Origin: CAZMFZ01 sp964565665
GTDB taxonomy: Bacteria > Bacteroidota > Bacteroidia > Cytophagales > UBA9547
DNA: 15,248 bases
Direction: 5' to 3'
Assembly (NCBI GenBank): GCA_964565665.1
Contig: CAZMFZ010000093.1
Span: 1 to 15,248 of the forward strand
The translations under genes were made by a program, and so were the position numbers. Below, piece after piece: positions 1 to 8,485 of the stretch; the first letter of the stretch is position 1, and every line of letters begins with the position of its first letter. The notes beneath the pieces are model-generated. The model had not been told where the DNA came from. It searched no databases and saw only the letters and a program-made list of their open reading frames with translations.

Positions 1-101
1 AAACTAATTGTATTATATTTATTATTAATTTAATTATTCTTCTAAACAATCACTATTTGGATTCCATAAAAAAATCAGTATAGTTAGAATTCAATCAAAA
101 A

Positions 102-136
102 AAATTTTATAATATGTTGATATAATTATAAAATTT
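102..136. repeat. 12-bp perfect inverted repeat upstream of the susC-like gene
   Basis: Arms AAATTTTATAAT (102-113) and ATTATAAAATTT (125-136) are exact reverse complements separated by 11 bases. The spacer holds a TTG (117-119) that fits the -33 element of the candidate promoter. The right arm ends five bases before the candidate -7 element. This position would suit an operator for a dimeric regulator, but the arms are pure A/T in an AT-rich stretch, so chance is a real alternative. It is not followed by a T-run placed like a terminator. Confidence 0.4.
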
Positions 137-148
137 ATTTCAAATTTG
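117..148 (+). promoter_or_regulatory. Candidate promoter of the susCD-like pair
   Basis: TTG (117-119), a 21-base gap, then CAAATTTG (141-148), which matches the Bacteroidota -7 consensus TAnnTTTG except at its first base. It lies 49 bases upstream of the start codon at 198. The rest of positions 1-197 is AT-rich with no gene or RNA that I can recognise. Confidence 0.4.
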
Positions 149-197
149 CATTCTGTTTAGAAAATTTATCAATTTTCATTTAACCAATTATAAATAA

Positions 198-3100
198 ATG
201 AAGTTAAACTTTACTCATTCATTGGTCGTTTTTCTGGCACTTACCTTTCAAAGTGTATTTTCACAGGAATCAGTCGAAAACAAAATTACGGCAAGTGGTC
301 AGATAGTGGCTGCAGAGAAATCAGATGGTATTTCTAAAGGTGATCCACTGGTAGGCGTTACAATCTCTATAAAAGGAACTACAAGAGGTACAGTTACTGA
401 TGTAGATGGTAATTTCAAATTAGAAAATGTGCTTGTAGGTTCAAAACTCGTTGTAAGCTACATTGGCTTTGCCCCTGAAGAGATTACTGTTACTGAGGGG
501 AAAACCGACTACAACATCCCACTCAAATTAGATACCAAGCAACTTGAAGAAGTAGTATTTGTAGGCTATGGTACACAAAAGAAACGTGACGTTACGGGAG
601 CTACAGTTTCTGTGAGTGAAAAAGACATGCGGTTAACTTTGAATACAGGGTTAGACCAAGCTTTGCAAGGTAGAGCTGCAGGCGTTACTGTTACCCAAGT
701 TTCAGGGCAGCCTGGCGCTTCAGCCAACGTTAATATCAGAGGTATCGGGTCAGTTAATGGTAGCCAACCACTATATGTAATTGATGGTGTGCCAATTGAT
801 CTAGGAATAACAGATCCGAACAACAGTACCAACACCAACTTAAATTCGATAAATCCCAACGACATAGAAACCATGGAGATATTGAAAGATGCCTCTGCAG
901 CTGCCATCTATGGTGCCAGAGGTGCAAATGGTGTGGTTTTGATTACTACTAAGAGAGGTAAAAGTGGAAAGGGAGTTATTGAATATAACGGGCAGGTTGG
1001 CTTAGATAACACATGGAAAAGATTAGATGTGCTAAATGCCGATCAATACAGAGGTTTTTATAGTTCAATATATAAACCCGCTCAAGCATTGATTTATACT
1101 GACCCTGACACAATAGCTCAGCAAGCCAATACCAATTGGCAAGACAAGGTTTTTCAACAAGGTATCATTCAAGACCATAGTTTATCGGCTAGGGGAGGGA
1201 ATGATTTTGCTACATATTCTATTGGATTGGGATATTATAAGCAGACAGGTATAGTTAAAAGGAATGATTTTGAAAGGTTCACTTTTAGGGTAAATTCAGA
1301 TATCAAACCAAAGAAATGGCTGACAATAGGCGAATCTTTTTCCTTTAGCAGAACTACCCAGTCATTTGGTTCAGATGCAAATGGCCTGCTTAATGACGCT
1401 ACCAAAACTTCACCGACAATAGCAGTTTTTGCGCGTCCGGAAGATACGCAAAACATAGGAGGCTATGGTGGGCAAATCACTACGCTCACAGGCTATAATG
1501 ATGGTATCAATGTAGTTGCGAATAACAATTCTTTGTCGGTTACTAATATTAACAACCGAGTACTTGGCAATGTGTACATAGAAGCTGAAATATTTAAAGG
1601 ATTAAAGTACAGACTCAATACAGGTGCAGATCTAAATTTTAGGGACAACACTGATATAGGTCAGCCTTACTTTTATGGGCAGCTAGAAGGTAGAAATAGA
1701 CCTTCAAAAACAATTAGCTACAACAGAGATCTTGCCTTGAATTGGTTGGCAGACAACATACTTAGCTACGCCAAAAAAGTAGGAAGGCACGACTTTTCAG
1801 CCTTGGCAGGCTACTCTAGTCAGTATTTTTTTAATTCTGGCTTTTCAGCTTCTGGATCTACCTATCCTACGCAAATTAATACTATCGGTGCTTCATTGAG
1901 TCCTAATTCTTTTAATGCTGGAGGTGCTAATACAGAAGCTGCTTTGATTGGCTATATTGGAAGGGTTACTTATGTGTACAATGACTTGTTGATGTTTACA
2001 GCCAATGCAAGGTATGATGGATCTTCCAGATTTGGGAAAAACAATAAGTATGGATTTTTCCCTTCATTTTCCGCAGGATGGAGAATAAGTAATATGGAGT
2101 TTATGAAAAACTACCAATGGATTTCAGATTTGAAATTACGTGCTGGATATGGAGTAACAGGAAATCAAGATTTAGCGAATATACCAAATGGCAACTACTT
2201 ATTCACACAAGTTATCTATCCTGATATTATAAGGTATCCACTAGGGCCTGATTCAAAAATTTTTTCAGCAGCGGCACCTACTTTGGGTTTGGCTAACCCA
2301 AACCTAAGATGGGAAAGCGTAACCCAAGCAAACATAGGTCTTGATGTAGCACTATTCCAAAATAGCATCACAATGAATGTAGATGCATTTTTAAAACAAT
2401 CGAGTGGAATTCTAATTCCAGTATCAATCAATGCACTTTCAGGGGTTCAAAATGCGCCCTTTTTCACAAATCCAAGCTATTTTAAGAATGCAGGCGATGT
2501 GCGTAATATGGGTATAGAAGCCTCTATCACATACAGGAATGAAAAAAATGCGTTCAAATTTTCAATTTCCCCTAATTTCACTCTAGTGGAAAACAAAGTA
2601 ATTAAATTAGAAGGGGAAGCTGCCGCTGGTTCTAGTGTGAATATCCCTAATGCAGATGGAAGAATAAGAACACAAGCAGGGCATCCGATTGGTAGCTTTT
2701 ATGGGTATGTTACTGATGGTATTATTCAAAATAGTACAGATAGTGCAAATTATGCAGGAAATAAACTCCCATCTGGTAATACTACTAAAAGTAGTCCCGC
2801 TGGAGTTGGAGATATCAGATTTAAGGATTTAAATAATGATGGTGTAATTGGAGAGAAAGACAGAACATTTATTGGAAAGCCAAACCCCACCATTTCTTAC
2901 GGTCTAACCCTGAGGGCTTCCTACAAATGGTTCGATTTTTCATTGTTTTTACAAGGTGCAGCAGGTATGCAAATATATAATAACCAGAGAGCTGATTTGG
3001 AAGCCATGAAAGGAGGAAACGATTGGAATCAACTTACCTCAGTACTAAACCATTGGACACCCACTAATACCAATACAGACATACCAAGGGCAGTGCTTGG

Positions 3101-3398
3101 TGATCCGTCTCTAAACACCCGCTATTCAGATCGTTGGATTGAGAATGGCGATTATGTGAGAATAAAGTCTGTGCAGGTTGGTCTATCAATACCTGAAACT
3201 ATTCTTAAATCTTTGTTTAGAACCCAAGATCCTGTGAGCCTTCGCTTTTATATCGGGTCACAAAACCTGCGTACTTGGACCGCTTACAAAGGTTTTGATC
3301 CAGAGATTTCTAATCTTAACCCAACAAATACAGGTATTGATTACGGAAATTTTCCACAAGCCAGACGCTTTCTTGGTGGTTTACAATTCTCATTTTAA
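198..3398 (+). CDS. SusC/RagA-family TonB-dependent outer-membrane transporter
   Basis: A 1066-residue outer-membrane pore that imports a bulky ligand, usually an oligosaccharide or peptide, using TonB energy and working with a SusD lid. Visible in order: a signal peptide ending near residue 22 (VFSQ); a carboxypeptidase-regulatory-like beta domain at about 30-110 (PLVGVTISIKGT, then the SYIGF strand); the family signature EEVVFVGYGTQKKRDVTGA at 117-135; a plug domain to about 255, with QGRAAGVTV, IRGIGS, YVIDGVPI and ILKDASAAAIYGARGANG; then the barrel, ending in FSF with the terminal Phe typical of outer-membrane barrels. The length is normal for the family. It has no N-terminal STN domain, so it is probably not paired with a FecR/ECF sigma switch. 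The ATG at 198 is chosen because the signal peptide begins there and the leader is A-rich, as usual in this phylum. The substrate cannot be told from the sequence. Confidence 0.96.
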   Translation: MKLNFTHSLVVFLALTFQSVFSQESVENKITASGQIVAAEKSDGISKGDPLVGVTISIKGTTRGTVTDVDGNFKLENVLVGSKLVVSYIGFAPEEITVTEGKTDYNIPLKLDTKQLEEVVFVGYGTQKKRDVTGATVSVSEKDMRLTLNTGLDQALQGRAAGVTVTQVSGQPGASANVNIRGIGSVNGSQPLYVIDGVPIDLGITDPNNSTNTNLNSINPNDIETMEILKDASAAAIYGARGANGVVLITTKRGKSGKGVIEYNGQVGLDNTWKRLDVLNADQYRGFYSSIYKPAQALIYTDPDTIAQQANTNWQDKVFQQGIIQDHSLSARGGNDFATYSIGLGYYKQTGIVKRNDFERFTFRVNSDIKPKKWLTIGESFSFSRTTQSFGSDANGLLNDATKTSPTIAVFARPEDTQNIGGYGGQITTLTGYNDGINVVANNNSLSVTNINNRVLGNVYIEAEIFKGLKYRLNTGADLNFRDNTDIGQPYFYGQLEGRNRPSKTISYNRDLALNWLADNILSYAKKVGRHDFSALAGYSSQYFFNSGFSASGSTYPTQINTIGASLSPNSFNAGGANTEAALIGYIGRVTYVYNDLLMFTANARYDGSSRFGKNNKYGFFPSFSAGWRISNMEFMKNYQWISDLKLRAGYGVTGNQDLANIPNGNYLFTQVIYPDIIRYPLGPDSKIFSAAAPTLGLANPNLRWESVTQANIGLDVALFQNSITMNVDAFLKQSSGILIPVSINALSGVQNAPFFTNPSYFKNAGDVRNMGIEASITYRNEKNAFKFSISPNFTLVENKVIKLEGEAAAGSSVNIPNADGRIRTQAGHPIGSFYGYVTDGIIQNSTDSANYAGNKLPSGNTTKSSPAGVGDIRFKDLNNDGVIGEKDRTFIGKPNPTISYGLTLRASYKWFDFSLFLQGAAGMQIYNNQRADLEAMKGGNDWNQLTSVLNHWTPTNTNTDIPRAVLGDPSLNTRYSDRWIENGDYVRIKSVQVGLSIPETILKSLFRTQDPVSLRFYIGSQNLRTWTAYKGFDPEISNLNPTNTGIDYGNFPQARRFLGGLQFSF

Positions 3399-3418
3399 CA
3401 ACTTTTATAAATAAAAAA

Positions 3419-5167
3419 ATGAAAAAATATAGTATATTATCCATTTGCTTGCTGCTTAATTTAAGTTGTGCAAAAGACTTCCTTGATAAACAACCACTCA
3501 GTCAATTAAATTCTGAAGTTTTTTATAAAACAGAAGAGGATGCATTAAAAGCTATATTAGCCTGTTATTCTACTCTTCAAGTTCCTTTCTTTTATGGTAG
3601 GTCTATTCCATATATAGCCGAATTAGCCTCTGACGATGCCAACCATAAGAATACATCCAATCCACTAGATATATTTAATTGGACTGAAAATTCAATAAAT
3701 GAAAGTGAGAAGTTTAGCGACCTTTGGAAACAATGCTATGAGGGTGTGTATAGGTGCAATTTGGTAATGGATAAAGTGGGTTTAAACAGAAAAGATGGCA
3801 AGTCGGCTATTAAATTTTCAATTGAAGCCGATAGGAGTGCAATGCTCGCGGAAGCTAGGTTTCTTAGAGGTTTGTATTACTGGCATTTGGCAGCTTATTG
3901 GGGTGATGTGCCTATTATTTTAGACGTTAAAGACGATGTAGAAAAGATTAATATCCCCACAAGTCCTGAAAAGGAAGTATATGCTCAAATAATAGACGAT
4001 TTACAAAAAGCAGAAGCTGACCTTCCCACAGCATGGAGTACGGAAAACGGTGGAAGGGCAACAAAATATGCATGTAAAGCATTATTGGGAAAGGCGTATA
4101 TTTTCAATCAACAATGGGATTTGGCAATACCAAAGCTAAAGGAAGTGGTGACTGATGGAGGCTACACACTGCTTCCCAAGTTCCGAGATATATTTAGTAG
4201 AACAAATGAATTGAATAGCGAAAGCATCTTTGAGATACAATTTGGTGAAATAGGTCCTTGGCCACCTTGGAATCCTTTTATTTCTGATATAGGTATCGGG
4301 GGTGAAGGCGATTTTCGTGATTTAATAATGGCACCGCAAAATGTAGGTGGGCAGACTGGTTTTGGGGAAATAATAGCCGAAAAAGATTTGGTAGAAGAAT
4401 ACGAATACTTTGATTCTAGGCTTAGAGAGACTGTTCATTACCCATTCGATGAAAATGACAATTATATATTAGATACCTTGTATGGCTACAAATCAGACAA
4501 AAGCCAAAAACTAGAAACTTATTCAAGAGCATGGCTTAAAATTGTAAAAGCAGGAGGAAACCCAGAAAGGCTATACTTCCATATAAAAAAGGCAGTGCAA
4601 GCCTACCAAGGTATAGGAACTACTGGTAATTCTACTAATAATTGGCGAATGATCAGGTTGGCGGATGTTATGCTGCTGTTGGCTGAAGCTTATAATGAAA
4701 CAGGTGATGTAGAAAGTGCAATACCACTACTAAATAAAGTGAGAGACAGAGCTAGAGGTTTGGAATTTAAAAACAACCCCAACCAAATTAATCCCAAAAA
4801 ATATGTGGCAGCTCGTGGAGATTCTGTGGAAGTATTGCCGCATTTCGTTTCTGGTTCTGGATACTTTGGTAATGCAGCAATTGGCGGGTTTGATTTAGAC
4901 TTTTCTGGAGGAACGCAAGATGCGATGCGAAGAGCTATCATTCATGAAAGAAGAATGGAATTGGCCTTTGAATACCACCGATTTCTTGACATGACCCGTT
5001 GGGAACGTATAAATCAAAATCACCCTGGAGCTGCAAACGTTGTTTTTGCAAATAAACCTCCATTCTACAAAAGAGATTATGTATATGGCAAACATGGACG
5101 ATGCCCAATACCTAGATTCCAAATAGATTTGAGCAAAGGTACCCTGAAACAGAATCCTAATTATTAG
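3419..5167 (+). CDS. SusD/RagB-family surface nutrient-binding lipoprotein
   Basis: A 582-residue lipoprotein that binds ligand outside the cell and closes over the SusC-type pore. The start lies 20 bases after the transporter stop, so the two are almost certainly co-transcribed. It has a short lipoprotein signal with Cys17 as the lipidated residue (LNLSC). The -3 position is Asn, which is not canonical, but no better Cys is available. An acidic residue soon after the Cys (AKDFLD) fits surface export. Family landmarks are RFLRGLYYWHLAAYWGDVP (147-165), the helical TPR-like core (LLGKAYIFNQQWDLAI, ADVMLLLAEAYNETGD), and the C-terminal block HERRMELAFEYHRFLDMTRW (509-528) ending PIPRFQIDLSKGTLKQNPNY. 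A glycine-rich stretch at about 478-499 interrupts the usual C-terminal region and may be a loop near the ligand or the partner. The ligand is unknown. Confidence 0.95.
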   Translation: MKKYSILSICLLLNLSCAKDFLDKQPLSQLNSEVFYKTEEDALKAILACYSTLQVPFFYGRSIPYIAELASDDANHKNTSNPLDIFNWTENSINESEKFSDLWKQCYEGVYRCNLVMDKVGLNRKDGKSAIKFSIEADRSAMLAEARFLRGLYYWHLAAYWGDVPIILDVKDDVEKINIPTSPEKEVYAQIIDDLQKAEADLPTAWSTENGGRATKYACKALLGKAYIFNQQWDLAIPKLKEVVTDGGYTLLPKFRDIFSRTNELNSESIFEIQFGEIGPWPPWNPFISDIGIGGEGDFRDLIMAPQNVGGQTGFGEIIAEKDLVEEYEYFDSRLRETVHYPFDENDNYILDTLYGYKSDKSQKLETYSRAWLKIVKAGGNPERLYFHIKKAVQAYQGIGTTGNSTNNWRMIRLADVMLLLAEAYNETGDVESAIPLLNKVRDRARGLEFKNNPNQINPKKYVAARGDSVEVLPHFVSGSGYFGNAAIGGFDLDFSGGTQDAMRRAIIHERRMELAFEYHRFLDMTRWERINQNHPGAANVVFANKPPFYKRDYVYGKHGRCPIPRFQIDLSKGTLKQNPNY

Positions 5168-5245
5168 ATTTTTGCATAAATAGTATCAACTAGTGTATTG
5201 TTAAAAATATTTCAATCACTTATATAGAAATATATAATTTTATCT

Positions 5246-5253
5246 TATTTTTG
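5246..5253 (+). promoter_or_regulatory. -7 promoter element before the CBM9-like protein gene
   Basis: TATTTTTG is an exact match to the Bacteroidota -7 consensus TAnnTTTG, 33 bases upstream of the start at 5287. No clear TTTG lies 19-21 bases upstream. Instead that space holds a short A/T hairpin (TATATA at 5221-5226, GAAA loop, TATATA at 5231-5236). The element suggests that the third gene can be transcribed apart from susCD. Confidence 0.45.
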
Positions 5254-5286
5254 TTATATTATTAAAAATTTAACTCCTTAAATGTT

Positions 5287-7554
5287 ATGAATAAATTATT
5301 TCTTAAAGTATCTATATTTACTTCGGTAGTATTTACTTATTTTCTTTCGATAGGGCAACCTATACAAACCAATCCCAAAACTGGTTATGGTGCTTACGAT
5401 CCTGATCCAATGTATCAGGCAAATTTTTGGTATTCCAATAATTATGTGTTGCTAGCTCATCCAGCAAATGCTGGTGTAAAGATAGATGGTATTTTTGACG
5501 ATCCTGTTTGGATTAATTTAGCTGGATTTAATACAACTTCAAATACTTTTCCTACGAAAATAGATAGAAACGCAAAGTTTAATGGGAATCCTGGAGGCAA
5601 TGATAATATCCCAGCCGCATCATTATTCAGTGGAACTGATGCAACGTTTGGTGTGGGTTGGGATACCACTTATTTATATTTAGCTATATCTGTAAAAAGT
5701 GCTGAATATCTAGCAGCCAAATCTTTTCTAACTGCTAGTGGAGGTAACTTCGAGAATTTTGAAACTGCCGGGGTTGAATTCTATATTGCCGCAAATAATG
5801 CCAAGAGATCTTTTTCCAAGGATGCAAGTGGAAATCCAGAATTTCCTGGATCCGGTCAGAATTATGATAGTGATGTAGATTTTAAATTTCAAATGGGTCC
5901 TCTAGTGGGGAAAACAAACAGAAGAGTTTCTTCAGATAATTTCGGTCTTTGGTCAGGTCCTTTCAATCCTGATGGTCCTATCAATGCTTTCATTAAGGAT
6001 ACAGATTATGGTTATAACTTAGAGATTGCAATTCTGTGGAAAACAATTAATATATCATATATTAATGAATTGACAGGTATTTACTTAGATCCTCTGAATA
6101 AACCTGATGCCGCTAATGGTAGAATTAAGGGATTAGATCTGTCAGTTGCTGTTCCTCAGCCTGATGGTCAAAAAAGACAAGCTAGATTGATGTGGAATCA
6201 ATGCTGTCTGGATAGAGGATGGACTGAATCCATTCACTTTGGTGTAATTACATTGACAGGTACACCATTGGCATTGCCGCTAAAAGACATAAATATTTCA
6301 CCAAATCCTTTGTCGATATCAGATAAGATTCCAGTGCCACTAGTGGTTTCAATTGATCCCTCTGATGCAGTAAGCCTTGTAGTGTTTGATGTATTTAATT
6401 CGGATACACTAAAGCCAGTTGCATTTGTTTCTGAAAATGGAGTAGTATCTCCTGTGAGTAATGGAACTGCGACTGTTATCGGTACTTCACTTTCAAAAAA
6501 GTTTGAAACCGTAGGGTTTGTGAAGTCTGTCACTAGCGTTATCGTAACTGTTACAAATCAACCCTCTGTTTCAGCAATTACATTGACTGATGCGAATATT
6601 GTAAATTCTTGGGGTTCTACCGTGTTAGGAGTGGCTGTGTTACCTTCTGACGCATTCCAAGGGGTAAGTTGGTCGTTTGCAGAACCTACTACGCTTGCTT
6701 CTATTGATGCAATTTTAGGGTCAGTTAAAGCAACAGGGCTTGGAAATGGTGAAGTACTAGTGAAAGCTACTTCGCTTGCAGACCCTTCCATTTCATCTGT
6801 AGGTAAAGTGACAATTTCGAAACAAACCAAGATTAACAATGGGATACTTAACATTAGAAATTACCAGAATGTAGCGTGTGGCGGAAGAGGGTTAAATAAT
6901 ATGACGTTGACAGGTTACAATTTGAGCTCTAAAATGGATTTGCATGCTGAGTTTTATGATCCATTTACTTGTCAATTTGAATTGGTGCCACCTGAATTAA
7001 TGAATTATAAATTAAGAAATAAAGTGGGAGCATCAGTTTCTAAGACTGTTGCAGAAGTTGTTACTTTATCAGGTACAGGGCAAACTTCTTTGACAATCAA
7101 GACATCACAAAAGCAAGACTATAGAATTTTTGCTACTTATTATCCCGATGCTTCGGTTGCAATCACCGTAACCGTAGCAGGCAATCTATTCCTTAGTGTT
7201 TCTGGTTCAAACTGTTCTGTAGCAGGAATTGCTGATCCAGATAATTTTACGCCTTCAACATCTTGTGTTGGAACATCTACCGCCCCTGCGACAATTGATG
7301 AAGCTCCAGTTACTTTATTTCCAAACCCTACAACAGGCGACTTCGCTGTAAGCATTGATTTGAATAAAGGTTCTGTAGTATCGGTAACGGTATTAAATAC
7401 AGTTGGGTCTGTAGTTTCAACTTCAAAATCTAGTGTATCATCAGGAAAATCTACGATTTCAGTGGGCGGTGCAGGCTTGGCTAAAGGCTTGTATTTTGTA
7501 ACTGTAAGTACATCAGATGGCCAGTCGGCTACAACGAAACTACTTGTCGAATAG
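5287..7554 (+). CDS. Secreted multidomain protein: CBM9-like domain, Ig-like domains, T9SS type A sorting domain
   Basis: A 755-residue exported protein, probably released or fixed at the cell surface by the type IX secretion system. A signal peptide ends near residue 23 (FLSIGQ). Residues about 60-322 look like a CBM9-like sugar-binding domain, opening with KIDGIFDDPVW (65-75) and followed by beta strands such as YLYLAISVK and AGVEFYIAAN. A vicinal Cys pair lies at 306-307. Residues about 330-423 and 428-512 resemble Big2-type bacterial Ig domains. Residues about 517-640 are beta-rich and I do not recognise them. The last 85 residues are a T9SS C-terminal domain (VTLFPNPTTGDFAVSI at 675-690, GLAKGLYFVTV at 730-740). 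No hydrolase motif is visible, so binding rather than cleavage is inferred. Its place behind susCD suggests that it captures the same substrate; this is inference. The N-terminal assignment is less certain than the sorting domain. Confidence 0.82.
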   Translation: MNKLFLKVSIFTSVVFTYFLSIGQPIQTNPKTGYGAYDPDPMYQANFWYSNNYVLLAHPANAGVKIDGIFDDPVWINLAGFNTTSNTFPTKIDRNAKFNGNPGGNDNIPAASLFSGTDATFGVGWDTTYLYLAISVKSAEYLAAKSFLTASGGNFENFETAGVEFYIAANNAKRSFSKDASGNPEFPGSGQNYDSDVDFKFQMGPLVGKTNRRVSSDNFGLWSGPFNPDGPINAFIKDTDYGYNLEIAILWKTINISYINELTGIYLDPLNKPDAANGRIKGLDLSVAVPQPDGQKRQARLMWNQCCLDRGWTESIHFGVITLTGTPLALPLKDINISPNPLSISDKIPVPLVVSIDPSDAVSLVVFDVFNSDTLKPVAFVSENGVVSPVSNGTATVIGTSLSKKFETVGFVKSVTSVIVTVTNQPSVSAITLTDANIVNSWGSTVLGVAVLPSDAFQGVSWSFAEPTTLASIDAILGSVKATGLGNGEVLVKATSLADPSISSVGKVTISKQTKINNGILNIRNYQNVACGGRGLNNMTLTGYNLSSKMDLHAEFYDPFTCQFELVPPELMNYKLRNKVGASVSKTVAEVVTLSGTGQTSLTIKTSQKQDYRIFATYYPDASVAITVTVAGNLFLSVSGSNCSVAGIADPDNFTPSTSCVGTSTAPATIDEAPVTLFPNPTTGDFAVSIDLNKGSVVSVTVLNTVGSVVSTSKSSVSSGKSTISVGGAGLAKGLYFVTVSTSDGQSATTKLLVE

Positions 7555-7577
7555 TTTGTAAATTAAGTATTAAATAC

Positions 7578-7609
7578 AAAAAGAGGGATGATTATTCATC
7601 CCTCTTTTT
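7578..7609 (+). terminator. Rho-independent terminator after the T9SS-sorted protein gene
   Basis: The core stem is AAGAGGGATGA (7581-7591) pairing perfectly with TCATCCCTCTT (7596-7606), with a TTAT loop. Three more A-T pairs extend it outward, giving 14 bp and a T-run on the 3' side. It begins 23 bases after the stop at 7554 and separates this gene from the beta-barrel gene downstream. Confidence 0.9.
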
Positions 7610-7636
7610 TGTGCCTGATACTTTACAATTAATTCA

Positions 7637-7668
7637 TTTGCTTATGAATATTTATTACAGTTATTTTG
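7637..7668 (+). promoter_or_regulatory. Promoter of the small beta-barrel protein gene
   Basis: TTTG (7637-7640), a 20-base gap, then TTATTTTG (7661-7668), one mismatch from TAnnTTTG. The spacing is right for the Bacteroidota housekeeping promoter. It lies just after the terminator and 29 bases before the ATG at 7698, which supports that ATG as the true start. Confidence 0.6.
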
Positions 7669-7697
7669 ATGCCTACTTAACTCTAAAATATAAAAAC

Positions 7698-8429
7698 ATG
7701 TTTAAAAAAATTATTACCCTTTCAGTATTAGTTGCATTATATTTTAATGGCAATGCTCAAGAAAAAAGAAGGAGTTCGAAAGACATTATAAGCAAAGGTT
7801 TCTTTGTGAATGTTGGTTTAGCTTTTCCTTCTCAAACCTTTACAGTTACTAAAGTAAAACAAGATAAAACTACTCCAACAGGAGTTGTGACAACTGATTC
7901 TACAGGGGCTAAATATGATGCACAATCACTGGGGATATTGCCAAGTATAGAAGTTGGAAACCAATGGTATTTCTGGAAAAATGAAAAAATGGGAGTTGGA
8001 TTAAGGGTTAGTTGGTTTCAATTTGGTTTTAGTACTTATACATTAAATGATTCAAAATTAATTTATGGAAGCGATTTAAATGTTACAAATGTTGATTTGA
8101 GGTTTATCAAACTTGCTCCTCAATATACTTACGCTCTAACTGAAGATATGGCACTGGATTTTAGTTTTGAAGTCGCCCCCACTGTTTTCATAGGTGCAGT
8201 TGCAAAAGACGATAATATCTATGCCACATCATCTGTAGGTTTATTATTTGCCCCAGGCTTAAAATTTAGATATAAAGTATTTGCTGCTGGCTTTGATTAT
8301 GGTTTTGGTGCACCTAGCACAGCCGCAATCTCTACATTTGGAAACAGCAGTGATTCCAAATTAGTTTCTACTGCGACAGGTACAGCGGCAACTTCTTATC
8401 CTCGTATTTACTTAGGATTCAAATTTTAA
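7698..8429 (+). CDS. Small outer-membrane beta-barrel protein, function unknown
   Basis: A 243-residue exported protein. The open frame extends upstream to a GTG at 7611, but that codon directly abuts the terminator and precedes the promoter. The ATG at 7698 begins a proper signal peptide (MFKKIITLSVLVALYFNGNA, then Q) behind an A-rich leader, so I use it. The mature protein alternates hydrophobic and polar residues in short strands (GVGLRVSWFQFGF, LKFRYKVFAAGFDYGFG) and ends YLGFKF. A terminal Phe is typical of outer-membrane barrels inserted by BamA. The size would fit roughly an eight-stranded barrel, of the broad PorT/OmpW-like size class, but I cannot place it in a named family. It lies next to a T9SS-exported protein but has its own promoter and terminator, so a shared role is not implied. 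Confidence 0.75.
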   Translation: MFKKIITLSVLVALYFNGNAQEKRRSSKDIISKGFFVNVGLAFPSQTFTVTKVKQDKTTPTGVVTTDSTGAKYDAQSLGILPSIEVGNQWYFWKNEKMGVGLRVSWFQFGFSTYTLNDSKLIYGSDLNVTNVDLRFIKLAPQYTYALTEDMALDFSFEVAPTVFIGAVAKDDNIYATSSVGLLFAPGLKFRYKVFAAGFDYGFGAPSTAAISTFGNSSDSKLVSTATGTAATSYPRIYLGFKF

Positions 8430-8446
8430 TTTTTAAGAAAATTTGT

Positions 8447-8483
8447 AAAAAGCACTTTGTATTTCTATTACAAAGTGCTTTTT
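8447..8483. terminator. Bidirectional terminator between convergent genes
   Basis: A 15-bp perfect stem, AAAAAGCACTTTGTA (8447-8461) with TACAAAGTGCTTTTT (8469-8483), and a 7-base loop. A-runs on one side and T-runs on the other give a hairpin plus U-tract on both strands. It fills the 56-base gap between the beta-barrel gene stop (8429) and the thioesterase stop (8486) and should end both transcripts. Confidence 0.9.
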
Positions 8484-8485
8484 TA

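Noticed and set aside
1..197. Possible small RNA or riboswitch ahead of the susC-like gene
   Set aside because: Apart from the A/T inverted repeat and promoter-like elements there is no conserved structure, terminator or GC-containing stem.
7611..7697. N-terminal extension of the beta-barrel gene to a GTG at 7611
   Set aside because: The GTG directly abuts the terminator hairpin and lies upstream of the promoter; the ATG at 7698 gives a proper signal peptide.
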